Source: Shewanella marinintestina (GTDB lineage: Bacteria; Pseudomonadota; Gammaproteobacteria; Enterobacterales; Shewanellaceae). From it: a DNA stretch of 64,000 nucleotides. The notes under the pieces were generated by a model. It made no database searches, was not told where the DNA came from, and was given only the letters and a program-made list of their open reading frames with translations. Positions 26,087 through 34,109 of this stretch are shown here, one piece after another. The translations under genes and the position numbers were made by a program. Every line of letters begins with the position of its first letter. Position 1 is the first letter of the stretch. The stretch spans positions 186,001 through 250,000 of the forward strand of contig NZ_JAKILC010000004.1 of the NCBI RefSeq assembly GCF_023283845.1. Direction: 5' to 3'.

Positions 26087-26530
26087 TTAACCTGCCATTT
26101 GCTTTTCTTTGATCTCAGCAAGCGTTTTACAATCGATACACTGATCGGCTGTTGGACGCGCTTCTAATCGGCGAATACCGATTTCGATGCCACAAGATTC
26201 ACAGAAGCCAAAATCATCTTCTTCAATCTTCTGCATTGTCTTTTCGATCTTCTTAATAAGCTTACGTTCTCTGTCGCGAGCGCGTAGTTCTAAGCTAAAC
26301 TCTTCTTCTTGAGCTGCACGGTCGACAGGATCTGGGAAGTTTGCTGCTTCGTCTTGCATGTGATTAAGAGTACGATCAACTTCTTCGCGCAATTGGTTAC
26401 GCCACGCTTCAAGAATCTTCTTAAAGTGACCCAATTGAGCCTCGTTCATGTACTCCTCACCTGGTTTTTCCTGGTAAGGATCTACACCTGCGATAGCGAG
26501 CACGCCAAGTTTTCTAGTGCCTTGAGGCAT
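26087..26530 (-). CDS. dksA: RNA polymerase-binding transcription factor DksA
   Basis: A 147-residue secondary-channel factor that works with ppGpp in the stringent response. The coiled-coil tip carries Asp-Pro-Val-Asp-Arg-Ala, preceded by Glu-Ala-Ala-Asn-Phe-Pro. The zinc finger is Cys-Glu-Ser-Cys-Gly plus Cys-Ile-Asp-Cys. The protein is nearly identical to E. coli DksA over residues 16-147. I chose ATG 26530, with AGGAGA upstream. The longer open frame to 26614 is not conserved. Confidence 0.97.
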   Translation of the reverse strand: MPQGTRKLGVLAIAGVDPYQEKPGEEYMNEAQLGHFKKILEAWRNQLREEVDRTLNHMQDEAANFPDPVDRAAQEEEFSLELRARDRERKLIKKIEKTMQKIEEDDFGFCESCGIEIGIRRLEARPTADQCIDCKTLAEIKEKQMAG

Positions 26531-26688
26531 AACGCATCTCCTGTTAATCATTTGCGTTGTTGGGCGTCTTAAATAACGGCCGCTATCTATACCAGAAAGC
26601 TTTTCACTAGGCAAATAATTTATGTTAATTGGGCTCTATTCTTTGACTATGTCCGCTATTCAGAACAATTTCAACTCTATCTGCAGAT

Positions 26689-27393
26689 TTATAGGTTAAC
26701 CGGACAGGATTTAACCAAATGTGTCTCTATCGGCGATGAGTTGGCACTATAGGCGATAATCTCTACACCTTTACTATGTGCTTCAGTTAGCAAAAGCGCG
26801 TAATCAGGATCAATATGTGCTGCAGCTTGGACACTGTTTATGCCCGAATGCTGAACAACAAATAGTAATACTGCGCGTTGCCCTTGTTCGACCATTTCCA
26901 TTAACTCTCGTAAATGTTTCTGGCCGCGAGTGGTCACAGCATCTGGAAAGTAGCCGTGACCGTTTTCTAATAAGGTACAGCTTTTGACTTCGATATAACA
27001 ATTAGGCTTTTTTTCATCTTGCAGAAGAATATCGATGCGGCTGTTTTCACTGCCATATTTAACTTCTCTGCGCAGAGATGAATACCCTTGTAACTCGCTA
27101 ATAATGCCATTATTAATAGCCTCTTCAGCAAGAGCATTTGCACGGCCGGTATTGATACCAATGATATGCCCTTTATCGCTTTGGGCTAACTCCCAGGTAC
27201 GACTGTATTTTCGTTTAGGGTTGTCTGACACCGAGAACCAGACTTTCTGGCCTTCGAATAGGCAGTTTTTCATCGAGCCGGTATTGGGACAATGAATGGT
27301 AACCACTTCGCCGCTTGGCAATGTTATATCGGTTAAAAAGCGTTTATATCGCTTAATCAATACGCCACTTTCAAAACTAGGATCAAATTTCAT
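26689..27393 (-). CDS. sfsA: SfsA DNA-binding / sugar fermentation stimulation protein
   Basis: A 234-residue cytoplasmic protein, identical in length to E. coli SfsA. It contains Lys-Arg-Tyr-Lys-Arg-Phe-Leu, His-Cys-Pro-Asn-Thr-Gly, Arg-Ile-Asp and Tyr-Ile-Glu-Val-Lys-Ser, the last two matching a PD-(D/E)XK nuclease-like core. SfsA was described as a positive factor for maltose metabolism and as a DNA-binding protein, but its biochemical role is not settled. ATG 27393 matches the family start. It precedes dksA as in E. coli. Confidence 0.93.
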   Translation of the reverse strand: MKFDPSFESGVLIKRYKRFLTDITLPSGEVVTIHCPNTGSMKNCLFEGQKVWFSVSDNPKRKYSRTWELAQSDKGHIIGINTGRANALAEEAINNGIISELQGYSSLRREVKYGSENSRIDILLQDEKKPNCYIEVKSCTLLENGHGYFPDAVTTRGQKHLRELMEMVEQGQRAVLLFVVQHSGINSVQAAAHIDPDYALLLTEAHSKGVEIIAYSANSSPIETHLVKSCPVNL

Positions 27394-27683
27394 TACCGCA
27401 CTCAAAGATATTATTTTCCTTTTAGGGTAACAGATTAGCATCGTAATTGGGGTCCGAATTTTTGCTATTTAGTCTCTGATTGTCTGTGCAAATTACGGGA
27501 TTATTCATCGAGAGTTTACTGTGGCAAAAAAGTGCCACTATCACAGCGTACCGATTGCGTGAGTGACTTTAGATATCTTCGAGGATGCAGTAGACTGCCT
27601 GCATTAAAAATAGGCTGGTTGTTGAGAATTGCGGCGAATAGCCGAGGTTATCAACATATCGATTCATATAATAAGGACCTAAA

Positions 27684-28961
27684 ATGACGGATTTGATGCA
27701 AGTAACCCTGACTCACGAAGCCCCCGCCGCCCATTGGGGCAAGGCTGATGTTACTTTCGAGGCGACTGTGGCCTCTATACACCTACAAGCTGGCGACACT
27801 TTGTTGCAGGTACAACAAGCTGCGCGCAAACTAGAACTACAAGGCGTGACCCAAGTGGCCCTTATCGGTGAGCTGTGGAGTGTTGATTTACAATGGGCGT
27901 TTGCTCAAGGTTTTGCAACGGCGCAAACTGCTCCTGTTATTCATTGGACCGGCGATACTGAGGCGCAAACATTGTTAACTAGCCGCCTAGAAAGTGCCAC
28001 ATTTGCTCGCCAACTCATTAATGAAACTCCTGAGAACCTTTCGCCAATGGTGTTAGCAACCCAAGCTGCAAAGTGGTTGAGTAATATTGGTGGTGATAAA
28101 GTGACTTACCGCATTATTGAAGGCGAACAATTACTGGAAGAGAAGTGGATCGGTATTCACGCTGTGGGCCGTGGTAGTGAACGTCCACCAGCTATGTTAG
28201 AACTTGATTTCAATCCGTTAGCTAGCGACGCAGAAGTGTCGGTGGCACTTGTGGGTAAAGGCATTACTTTTGATTCTGGTGGTTATAGCATCAAAGGCTC
28301 TGAAGGCATGCTAGGTATGAAATGTGATATGGGCGGTGCTGCAACTGTGACTGCTGCGCTTGGTCTGGCGATGAAATCAGGGCTTAATAAGCGAGTAAAA
28401 CTCTTTTTATGCTGCGCAGAAAATTTAATTAGTGGTCACGCTTATAAATTGGGTGACATCTTAAAATACAAAAATGGTGTGACGGTAGAAGTGGTAAACA
28501 CTGATGCCGAAGGCCGTTTAGTGTTGGCTGATGGTTTGCAAGCTGCATCTGAAACGGGGGCGCCGTTAATTATTGATGCAGCTACGCTAACTGGCGCGGC
28601 AGTGATGGCCGTCGGCAGCAATTATAATGCTATCTTCTCACCAAAAGCAGAAGTGTTAGCACTCGCTCAGCAAAAAGCCTTAGCGGTTGGTGAGCGTGTA
28701 TGGCCATTACCATTAGATCCATGGCATAAAGATAACTGCCCAAGCCCTTATGCTGATACTGCTAACAGTCGCCCAATGAAAGGCGGTGGAGCTGGTGGTG
28801 CATCAAATGCTGCTGGCTTTCTTTGGCGTTTTGTATCGCCAGAAGCAAACTGGCTGCACATCGATTTAGCTTCAGCGTTCTCAGATACGGGTGATCACCT
28901 CTGGTCTGCTGGTGCAACCACTCACGGTGTATTGACCGTTGCAGGTTTGCTTGAAGATTAA
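27684..28961 (+). CDS. pepB: Peptidase B, M17 leucyl aminopeptidase family
   Basis: A 425-residue cytoplasmic dinuclear metallo-aminopeptidase. The catalytic core has Val-Gly-Lys-Gly-Ile-Thr-Phe-Asp-Ser-Gly-Gly-Tyr-Ser, Lys-Cys-Asp-Met-Gly-Gly-Ala, and Asn-Thr-Asp-Ala-Glu-Gly-Arg-Leu-Val-Leu, supplying Lys, Asp and Glu metal ligands and the catalytic Arg. The N-terminus and length match E. coli PepB (427) better than PepA. An AAGGAC site precedes ATG 27684. It is monocistronic with its own terminator. Confidence 0.93.
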   Translation: MTDLMQVTLTHEAPAAHWGKADVTFEATVASIHLQAGDTLLQVQQAARKLELQGVTQVALIGELWSVDLQWAFAQGFATAQTAPVIHWTGDTEAQTLLTSRLESATFARQLINETPENLSPMVLATQAAKWLSNIGGDKVTYRIIEGEQLLEEKWIGIHAVGRGSERPPAMLELDFNPLASDAEVSVALVGKGITFDSGGYSIKGSEGMLGMKCDMGGAATVTAALGLAMKSGLNKRVKLFLCCAENLISGHAYKLGDILKYKNGVTVEVVNTDAEGRLVLADGLQAASETGAPLIIDAATLTGAAVMAVGSNYNAIFSPKAEVLALAQQKALAVGERVWPLPLDPWHKDNCPSPYADTANSRPMKGGGAGGASNAAGFLWRFVSPEANWLHIDLASAFSDTGDHLWSAGATTHGVLTVAGLLED

Positions 28962-28979
28962 TATTGCAAACTATACGCA

Positions 28980-29009
28980 AAAGGCCTCGCATTAGCGGGG
29001 CTTTTTGTT
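28980..29009 (+). terminator. Rho-independent terminator of pepB
   Basis: GCCTCGC and GCGGGGC (one G-T pair) around a short loop, followed by TTTTTG. Confidence 0.85.
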
Positions 29010-29176
29010 TAAACCTCAAGATTTGTTGCGCTTCTCAGAGATGATTATCACTAACTCTAGGATAGGATCTTTGCTAATAATGGAAGGGAGTGTTACTGAA
29101 TTTGCCTTTGCCAAAAGTCGAAGTGTGTTGCATTATTGTTACTAGGTGCAATTGGTAGCATAAAAGGCTCGCAATT

Positions 29177-30190
29177 ATGACGCTTAGTTTTAATGAATTT
29201 TCCATAAATACTGAAGCATTAGAATTGCAGGTTGCAGACCATGTTGTTGCGATTGATGAGCGCAATATAGCCTTGTTGCAAACCCTTGCACAACACTATC
29301 CTGAGCATTGCAGTAAACAAGAGTGTTTAGCGTTAATTTGGCCAGAAACCATAGTGTCCGATATGTCATTATCGAAGTTGGTTTCTGATACTCGTAAGTT
29401 GTTTAATCAAGCTGGTTACAGTGGGCCTTTAATCCAAACAGTGCATGGCCGTGGTTATCGTTTAGATCATGCATTAGGTAAGCAGTTGCAGGCATATGAT
29501 GCTGTGAAGGCTAACCAGTTTGAAACTCATATTGAGCACTCAACTCATACGCCTTATACACCGCAACAAGGTGTACCGCAGAGCACATCATCACAACTAT
29601 TGAATAGTCCATCGAGATCAGGGGAAAACCAATTAAACCAGGGTGATAACCTACAGTCGGCAAGGTCGATGAGTGTCACTCGACAACCTTCTTGGTGGGA
29701 GATTTTTGCTAAGGTGTTAATCGCTCTAGTGCTGGTTTTGGGGTTGATGTTCCAGCTTTGGCAAGGGGGAAGCCTTAATGTCGAGCCTCAACGACAACTG
29801 ACATATAGTGAGCCGCAGGGAGCTATTGGTCGTATTTTATGGATCGATGATCATCCAGAAAATAATTTGGTTGAAAAAGCGTATTTTGAGCAAAGAAATA
29901 TTGGTGTTTACAATACCGTTACTTCGGAAGAAGCCTTGATGTTATTGACCATGTATAACTACCAAGCGGTGATTTCCGATATGGGTCGGCACGGAGACCC
30001 CTTAGCAGGGCTTAAGTTACTACAATCAATGCGAGAAAATGGTCATCCAACACCTTTTTACCTTTATACCTACGTTGAATCTGCAGGGCTGGTCGATGCG
30101 ATCTATGAAAGCGGTGGACAAGCTGTGATTGTCGATTCTGAGTCCTTGTACCAACTAGTCTTAAGCCACTTCGTCAGTGATGAGTCTTAA
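29177..30190 (+). CDS. Membrane-anchored winged-helix regulator with receiver-like C-terminus
   Basis: A 337-residue protein of unusual layout. Residues 1-100 form an OmpR/PhoB-type winged-helix DNA-binding domain like those of ToxR/CadC (Ser-Lys-Leu-Val-Ser-Asp-Thr-Arg-Lys, then Thr-Val-His-Gly-Arg-Gly-Tyr-Arg). A polar Ser/Gln/Asn-rich linker leads to one transmembrane helix at about 178-195. Residues 218-337 look like a response-regulator receiver domain: Arg-Ile-Leu-Trp-Ile-Asp224-Asp225, the candidate phosphoacceptor Asp268 in Val-Ile-Ser-Asp-Met, and the switch Thr in Leu-Tyr-Thr. The conserved Lys near the end is replaced (Val-Ile-Val-Asp-Ser). By the usual topology the receiver-like domain would be periplasmic. 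Target genes are unknown. Confidence 0.8.
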   Translation: MTLSFNEFSINTEALELQVADHVVAIDERNIALLQTLAQHYPEHCSKQECLALIWPETIVSDMSLSKLVSDTRKLFNQAGYSGPLIQTVHGRGYRLDHALGKQLQAYDAVKANQFETHIEHSTHTPYTPQQGVPQSTSSQLLNSPSRSGENQLNQGDNLQSARSMSVTRQPSWWEIFAKVLIALVLVLGLMFQLWQGGSLNVEPQRQLTYSEPQGAIGRILWIDDHPENNLVEKAYFEQRNIGVYNTVTSEEALMLLTMYNYQAVISDMGRHGDPLAGLKLLQSMRENGHPTPFYLYTYVESAGLVDAIYESGGQAVIVDSESLYQLVLSHFVSDES

Positions 30191-30269
30191 GTATTTTTGG
30201 ACTAAGTCTCAGAATTTCAAATCTTTTCAAATCATTTCAATATTTATCAATAACTGATCACATCAGCCT

Positions 30270-30386
30270 ATGGTAACTATAGATTATCAAGTTGTGGTGA
30301 AGCCTGTGAGCAAAATGACAAGTGTGTTCATGGAGCGAGAAGGTTTAATCCCTGCGAGAGTGAAAGTTGGAGCGAGAAGTGATTAA
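30270..30386 (+). CDS. Possible 38-residue small protein
   Basis: An ATG at 30270 opens a 38-codon frame with plausible codon use (Met-Val-Thr-Ile-Asp-Tyr, ending Ala-Arg-Ser-Asp), and a strong plus-strand terminator follows 22 bases later. The preceding gene ends 80 bases upstream. No good ribosome binding site is visible, so a small RNA or a 3' untranslated region is equally possible. I do not recognise the peptide. Confidence 0.3.
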   Translation: MVTIDYQVVVKPVSKMTSVFMEREGLIPARVKVGARSD

Positions 30387-30408
30387 GTGTTGACGATTTC
30401 TTCGATTA

Positions 30409-30436
30409 GCCACCTAAGAATAGGTGGCCTTTTTTT
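30409..30436 (+). terminator. Rho-independent terminator (plus strand)
   Basis: GCCACCTA/TAGGTGGC with a 4-base AGAA loop (30409-30416 with 30421-30428), then C and seven T. It lies about 220 bp beyond the preceding annotated stop. Confidence 0.9.
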
Positions 30437-30471
30437 GCGTTTTTTAGCGCAATTACAACCTACTTTTTCGG

Positions 30472-30795
30472 TTAATCGTTAAAGCCATCTTGGATAAATA
30501 GATGCTTAGTCTGGTTGAAATTTGCTTCGCTGCAATTAACAAAATCGATAGCGTATTGCGCGTTGTCTAATCTGAACTTGGCTATCTTTGCTATCTCATA
30601 TTCATTCATTACGATATTCATTGCTTCCTGAGTCCATTCAGGCTCGCCTGTGCCAATCTTAACTTCTGGCGGATCGTAATGAGTTACCATCCAGTTTTGT
30701 AATGCTTCTGCGTCGATTTCACCTTGCTTCCAAGAAGACAGTAAGGCAATTAGTTGAGTTTTGGTAATTTCGGTGATTTCCATGACAGTATCCAT
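30472..30795 (-). CDS. Small acidic hypothetical protein
   Basis: About 107 residues, acidic and helical, with Gln-Leu-Ile-Ala-Leu-Leu-Ser-Ser-Trp-Lys-Gln-Gly-Glu-Ile near the front, a central Thr-His-Tyr-Asp-Pro-Pro-Glu and a single Cys near the end. No family is recognised. The exact start is uncertain: ATGs at 30795 and 30783 and a TTG at 30813 are all in frame, and none has a clear ribosome binding site. It lies upstream of, and on the same strand as, nothing else closely linked, so no functional hint comes from context. Confidence 0.6.
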   Translation of the reverse strand: MDTVMEITEITKTQLIALLSSWKQGEIDAEALQNWMVTHYDPPEVKIGTGEPEWTQEAMNIVMNEYEIAKIAKFRLDNAQYAIDFVNCSEANFNQTKHLFIQDGFND

Positions 30796-30858
30796 GACTA
30801 TTTCATTGAGCAAACTTATTGGCTATAGAGTAGCTTAGAATAGTGGCTCGGCAAACCA

Positions 30859-31380
30859 TTAACCGAGCGGCCAGCGATGAAGTGTTGGATATTCCACCCC
30901 ATTGATACCCGGATATGACTCAAATAGCTGTAGCTCAACAGGGCTAAGCTCAATGGCTTGATATTCAATGCCACTCACCTGTTCTTTTGCCTTGCGAGTG
31001 AGGGTGATATGAGGCGTGTAATTATGCTCGCTGCAATGTAGGTTTAGCAGGGCTGCAATCTCTTGGGCGTCGGCGGCTAATTGCTGCAAGCCTTGATCTT
31101 TTGCCTGACCATTTAAACAGAGAATCTTCGGTTTTTGCCAGTGGGATATCGTATTTAAATGTACGCTGAATTTAGGTTTGTGCAGCGCACTTACTTGCGT
31201 GATTAAATCGGCTATTTGATTCGTGGTCGCCCTACCCAAAAATGCCAAAGTCATATGTAAATTAGCGCTGGGCACTAATCTAAGTTGCTTAGGTAGTTGG
31301 TTTTGAATGTTAATGATGGTTTGTGTTTGTGAGTTATTAAGCGAAAAACCTAAAAAAATACGTTTAATTTCAGTTGTCAT
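30859..31380 (-). CDS. thpR: RNA 2',3'-cyclic phosphodiesterase
   Basis: A 173-residue LigT-family enzyme of the 2H phosphoesterase superfamily. The two catalytic motifs are visible: His-Met-Thr-Leu (about 42-45) and His-Ile-Thr-Leu (about 124-127). E. coli ThpR hydrolyses 2',3'-cyclic phosphates and can join tRNA halves in vitro. In E. coli it lies between hrpB and sfsA. Here it is still beside hrpB, transcribed divergently, while sfsA is separated by pepB and two other genes. Confidence 0.9.
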   Translation of the reverse strand: MTTEIKRIFLGFSLNNSQTQTIINIQNQLPKQLRLVPSANLHMTLAFLGRATTNQIADLITQVSALHKPKFSVHLNTISHWQKPKILCLNGQAKDQGLQQLAADAQEIAALLNLHCSEHNYTPHITLTRKAKEQVSGIEYQAIELSPVELQLFESYPGINGVEYPTLHRWPLG

Positions 31381-31535
31381 TAACCTAGTCCTACTCTTTT
31401 ACTGCAGTGCTCATTCAAGCTGTTTAGTCTGCCCTAGCTTTTAGAGTACACTAGTCGATATTCAGAACCAGTATATTCCTGTCGCTCTATTAAGACACAG
31501 ATATAAAAGCCTTAGCTATTGCCTTGCTCTGGCTA

Positions 31536-34085
31536 ATGTCAAAGCACATGGAATCGATAACTACGGTAATAGACCCACTCGTGACATCTCTACCAATACA
31601 CGCCTTATTACAACCGCTTCGCGATGCCTTTAAGCGGGGGGAGCAAGTTATCCTAGAAGCGCCAACGGGCGCGGGTAAGTCCACCGCTTTGCCACTTGAT
31701 ATGCTGGACTGGTCCGAGTTTAGTGGCAAAATCCTGATGTTAGAACCTCGCCGTGTTGCGGCGCGCAATGTGGCCCAGTTTATTGCTAAGCAGCGTGGCT
31801 GCGAATTAGGGACAGAGGTCGGTTATCGAGTTAAAGGTGATTCGCGGGTATCGACAAATACTCGACTCGAAATCGTTACTGAAGGGATTTTAACGCGAAT
31901 GATCCAGCAAGACCCAGAGCTAACTGGGGTTGATATGGTGATTTTTGATGAGATCCATGAGCGTCATCTAACAACGGATCTAGGCTTGGCATTGGCATTA
32001 GAGATCCAAGCAAGCTTTCGAGAAGATTTAAAGATTTTAGCTATGTCAGCGACCCTGTCTGGCTTGCCATTATCAAATTTAATGCCCGAAGCTGTTTTAC
32101 TTAATAGCGAAGGGCGCAGTTTTCCGGTTGAACATCAATACAGTGCTGTGCCTAGCCAAGGCCGCTGGCTTGAGCATATGGCAAAAGTGATTGTTAGCAG
32201 CCTAAATGAGCATGCTGATGGTGCTTTGCTGGCATTTTTGCCGGGGCAGGGTGAAATCAATAAACTACAGCAAATCCTAAGTGCGCGTTTGGATCCCACT
32301 GAGTTTATGATTTGTCCGTTATTTGGAAGCTTAAGCGCTAAGGCACAAGATCAAGCCATTGCTCCTGCTCCTAAGCACTTGCGCAAAGTGGTACTGGCTA
32401 CCAACGTGGCGGAGTCGAGTTTGACTATTGAGGGGATCACTCAGGTGGTTGATTCAGGCTATAAGCGCCAAGCCCGTTTTAACCCTAAAACAGGTGTTAC
32501 TCGTTTATCGCTAAAGCGGATTAGTCAGGCTTCTGCTGCTCAGCGCGCAGGGCGTGCGGGTCGTTTAAGTGCGGGCTTTTGTACTCGGCTATGGAGCCAA
32601 GAGGAGCATGGTCGCTTAACCCAAGCCGATGAGCCAGAAATTTTGCATACTGATCTGCTATCTATGGTGCTTGATGGTGCATTTTGGGGGGTAAAATCTC
32701 TAAATGAGTTACCGTTACTCAACGCTCCGTCAGCGGCAAATGAGCTGGTTAGCTGGCACTTACTGCAAACGATGGGCATGGTAACTGAAACGAGAGTAAT
32801 AACCGCCCATGGCCGCGATGCCCATAAGTTAGGTTGTAACCCTAGGCTTGCGCATATGTTGTTAATGGCAAAACAGCATGCACAGCAAAATAATGATATT
32901 AATTTTGGCTTATTGGCATGTGTGTTAGCTGGAACATTAGAAGCTCGTAGTCGTAGCCGGCAAAGCGCGGATATTAGCCGCTATCTCAATGAGGCGCTGC
33001 AAGGGGAGCCACAAAAGCAGATCCGCAATTGGGTTAAGAACCTAAGTTTAGCGTCCTTAGATAAAATTGATTTACAGTTAGCTGTGCGCGAAGCCAGTCA
33101 GGATGATATTGCCACTTTGCTGGCTTTTGCTTACCCAGACCGAATCGCGAAAGCTCGTGGAGTGAGTGGTTATCAACTGGCCAACGGCAGCGGTGTTGAG
33201 CTGGCTAATGAGGATGCTTTAGCTGGCTCTGCTTGGTTAGTGGTCGCTGACTTTCAAGAAACTGAAGGCCGAAGCCAAGGTAAGGTCTATTTAGCGACAG
33301 CGCTAAATCCAGCGCTTTTTGATAACGAATTAGCTAAGTTGGTGCTGACCCAAGAACATGCTGGATGGGATGAAGCTAGAGGGCGTTTCTTTGCTGAAAA
33401 GCAGCAAAAGATTGGTGAAATTTTGTTTGCTAAATCGGCTATCGCTAAGGTAGATAAGCGGCTTATCAAGCTGGCTTTGATGGAGCAAATTAAGCTAAAA
33501 GGATTGTCATTAATCAACTTTAATGATGCTTGTATGCAGCTACAACGCCGTGTTGCGCTGGCGATACAGTATTGTCCCGAGCACGCCTGGCCAGCCTTAG
33601 ACGACGGATCCTTGTTAAATGAACTTGATAACTGGTTAGCACCTTATTTAGATGAGGTACGCAGTCTTGCACAATTACAGCAATTAGATTGTTATACTCT
33701 GCTACTAAATTTACTGCCTTGGGATTTACAGCAACAATTAGAAGCCTTGTTACCTAAGAAATGGCCTATGGCAACTGGCACTAGCGTAAAAATTGATTAT
33801 GATGCTGTTGGTCGCGCACTTTTAAGCGTACGGTTGCAAGAAGCATTGGGAATGCAACAAAGCCCTTTATTGGCTCAGGGAAAGTTAGTGGTGACGATGG
33901 AACTATTATCTCCAGCTCACCGACCGCTCGCATTAACCGCCGATCTGGCTAGTTTTTGGCAAGGGCCATATGAGCACGTAAAAAAAGAGATGAAGGGACG
34001 CTACCCAAGGCATTTATGGCCAGATGATCCCGCCAATACCCAACCAACCAAATTTACTAAAAAAAAGACATTTAGCTCGCAATAA
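31536..34085 (+). CDS. hrpB: DEAH-box ATP-dependent helicase HrpB
   Basis: A helicase-like ATPase of about 849 residues. Motif I is Ala-Pro-Thr-Gly-Ala-Gly-Lys-Ser-Thr (near residue 44), motif II is Asp-Glu-Ile-His, and motif III is Ser-Ala-Thr. The C-terminal helicase half has Asn-Val-Ala-Glu-Ser-Ser-Leu-Thr and Gln-Arg-Ala-Gly-Arg-Ala-Gly-Arg. The HrpB-specific C-terminal domain includes Trp-Pro-Asp-Asp-Pro. Its cellular role is poorly known. The start is uncertain among ATG 31536, ATG 31548 and TTG 31524, since no clear ribosome binding site precedes any of them. mrcB follows 24 bases later, the reverse of the E. coli gene order. Confidence 0.93.
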   Translation: MSKHMESITTVIDPLVTSLPIHALLQPLRDAFKRGEQVILEAPTGAGKSTALPLDMLDWSEFSGKILMLEPRRVAARNVAQFIAKQRGCELGTEVGYRVKGDSRVSTNTRLEIVTEGILTRMIQQDPELTGVDMVIFDEIHERHLTTDLGLALALEIQASFREDLKILAMSATLSGLPLSNLMPEAVLLNSEGRSFPVEHQYSAVPSQGRWLEHMAKVIVSSLNEHADGALLAFLPGQGEINKLQQILSARLDPTEFMICPLFGSLSAKAQDQAIAPAPKHLRKVVLATNVAESSLTIEGITQVVDSGYKRQARFNPKTGVTRLSLKRISQASAAQRAGRAGRLSAGFCTRLWSQEEHGRLTQADEPEILHTDLLSMVLDGAFWGVKSLNELPLLNAPSAANELVSWHLLQTMGMVTETRVITAHGRDAHKLGCNPRLAHMLLMAKQHAQQNNDINFGLLACVLAGTLEARSRSRQSADISRYLNEALQGEPQKQIRNWVKNLSLASLDKIDLQLAVREASQDDIATLLAFAYPDRIAKARGVSGYQLANGSGVELANEDALAGSAWLVVADFQETEGRSQGKVYLATALNPALFDNELAKLVLTQEHAGWDEARGRFFAEKQQKIGEILFAKSAIAKVDKRLIKLALMEQIKLKGLSLINFNDACMQLQRRVALAIQYCPEHAWPALDDGSLLNELDNWLAPYLDEVRSLAQLQQLDCYTLLLNLLPWDLQQQLEALLPKKWPMATGTSVKIDYDAVGRALLSVRLQEALGMQQSPLLAQGKLVVTMELLSPAHRPLALTADLASFWQGPYEHVKKEMKGRYPRHLWPDDPANTQPTKFTKKKTFSSQ

Positions 34086-34109
34086 GCGAGGAAACGTCAC
34101 GGAAGTATA

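Noticed and set aside
26531-26614. N-terminal extension of DksA
   Set aside because: Not conserved, and ATG 26530 has an AGGAGA site.
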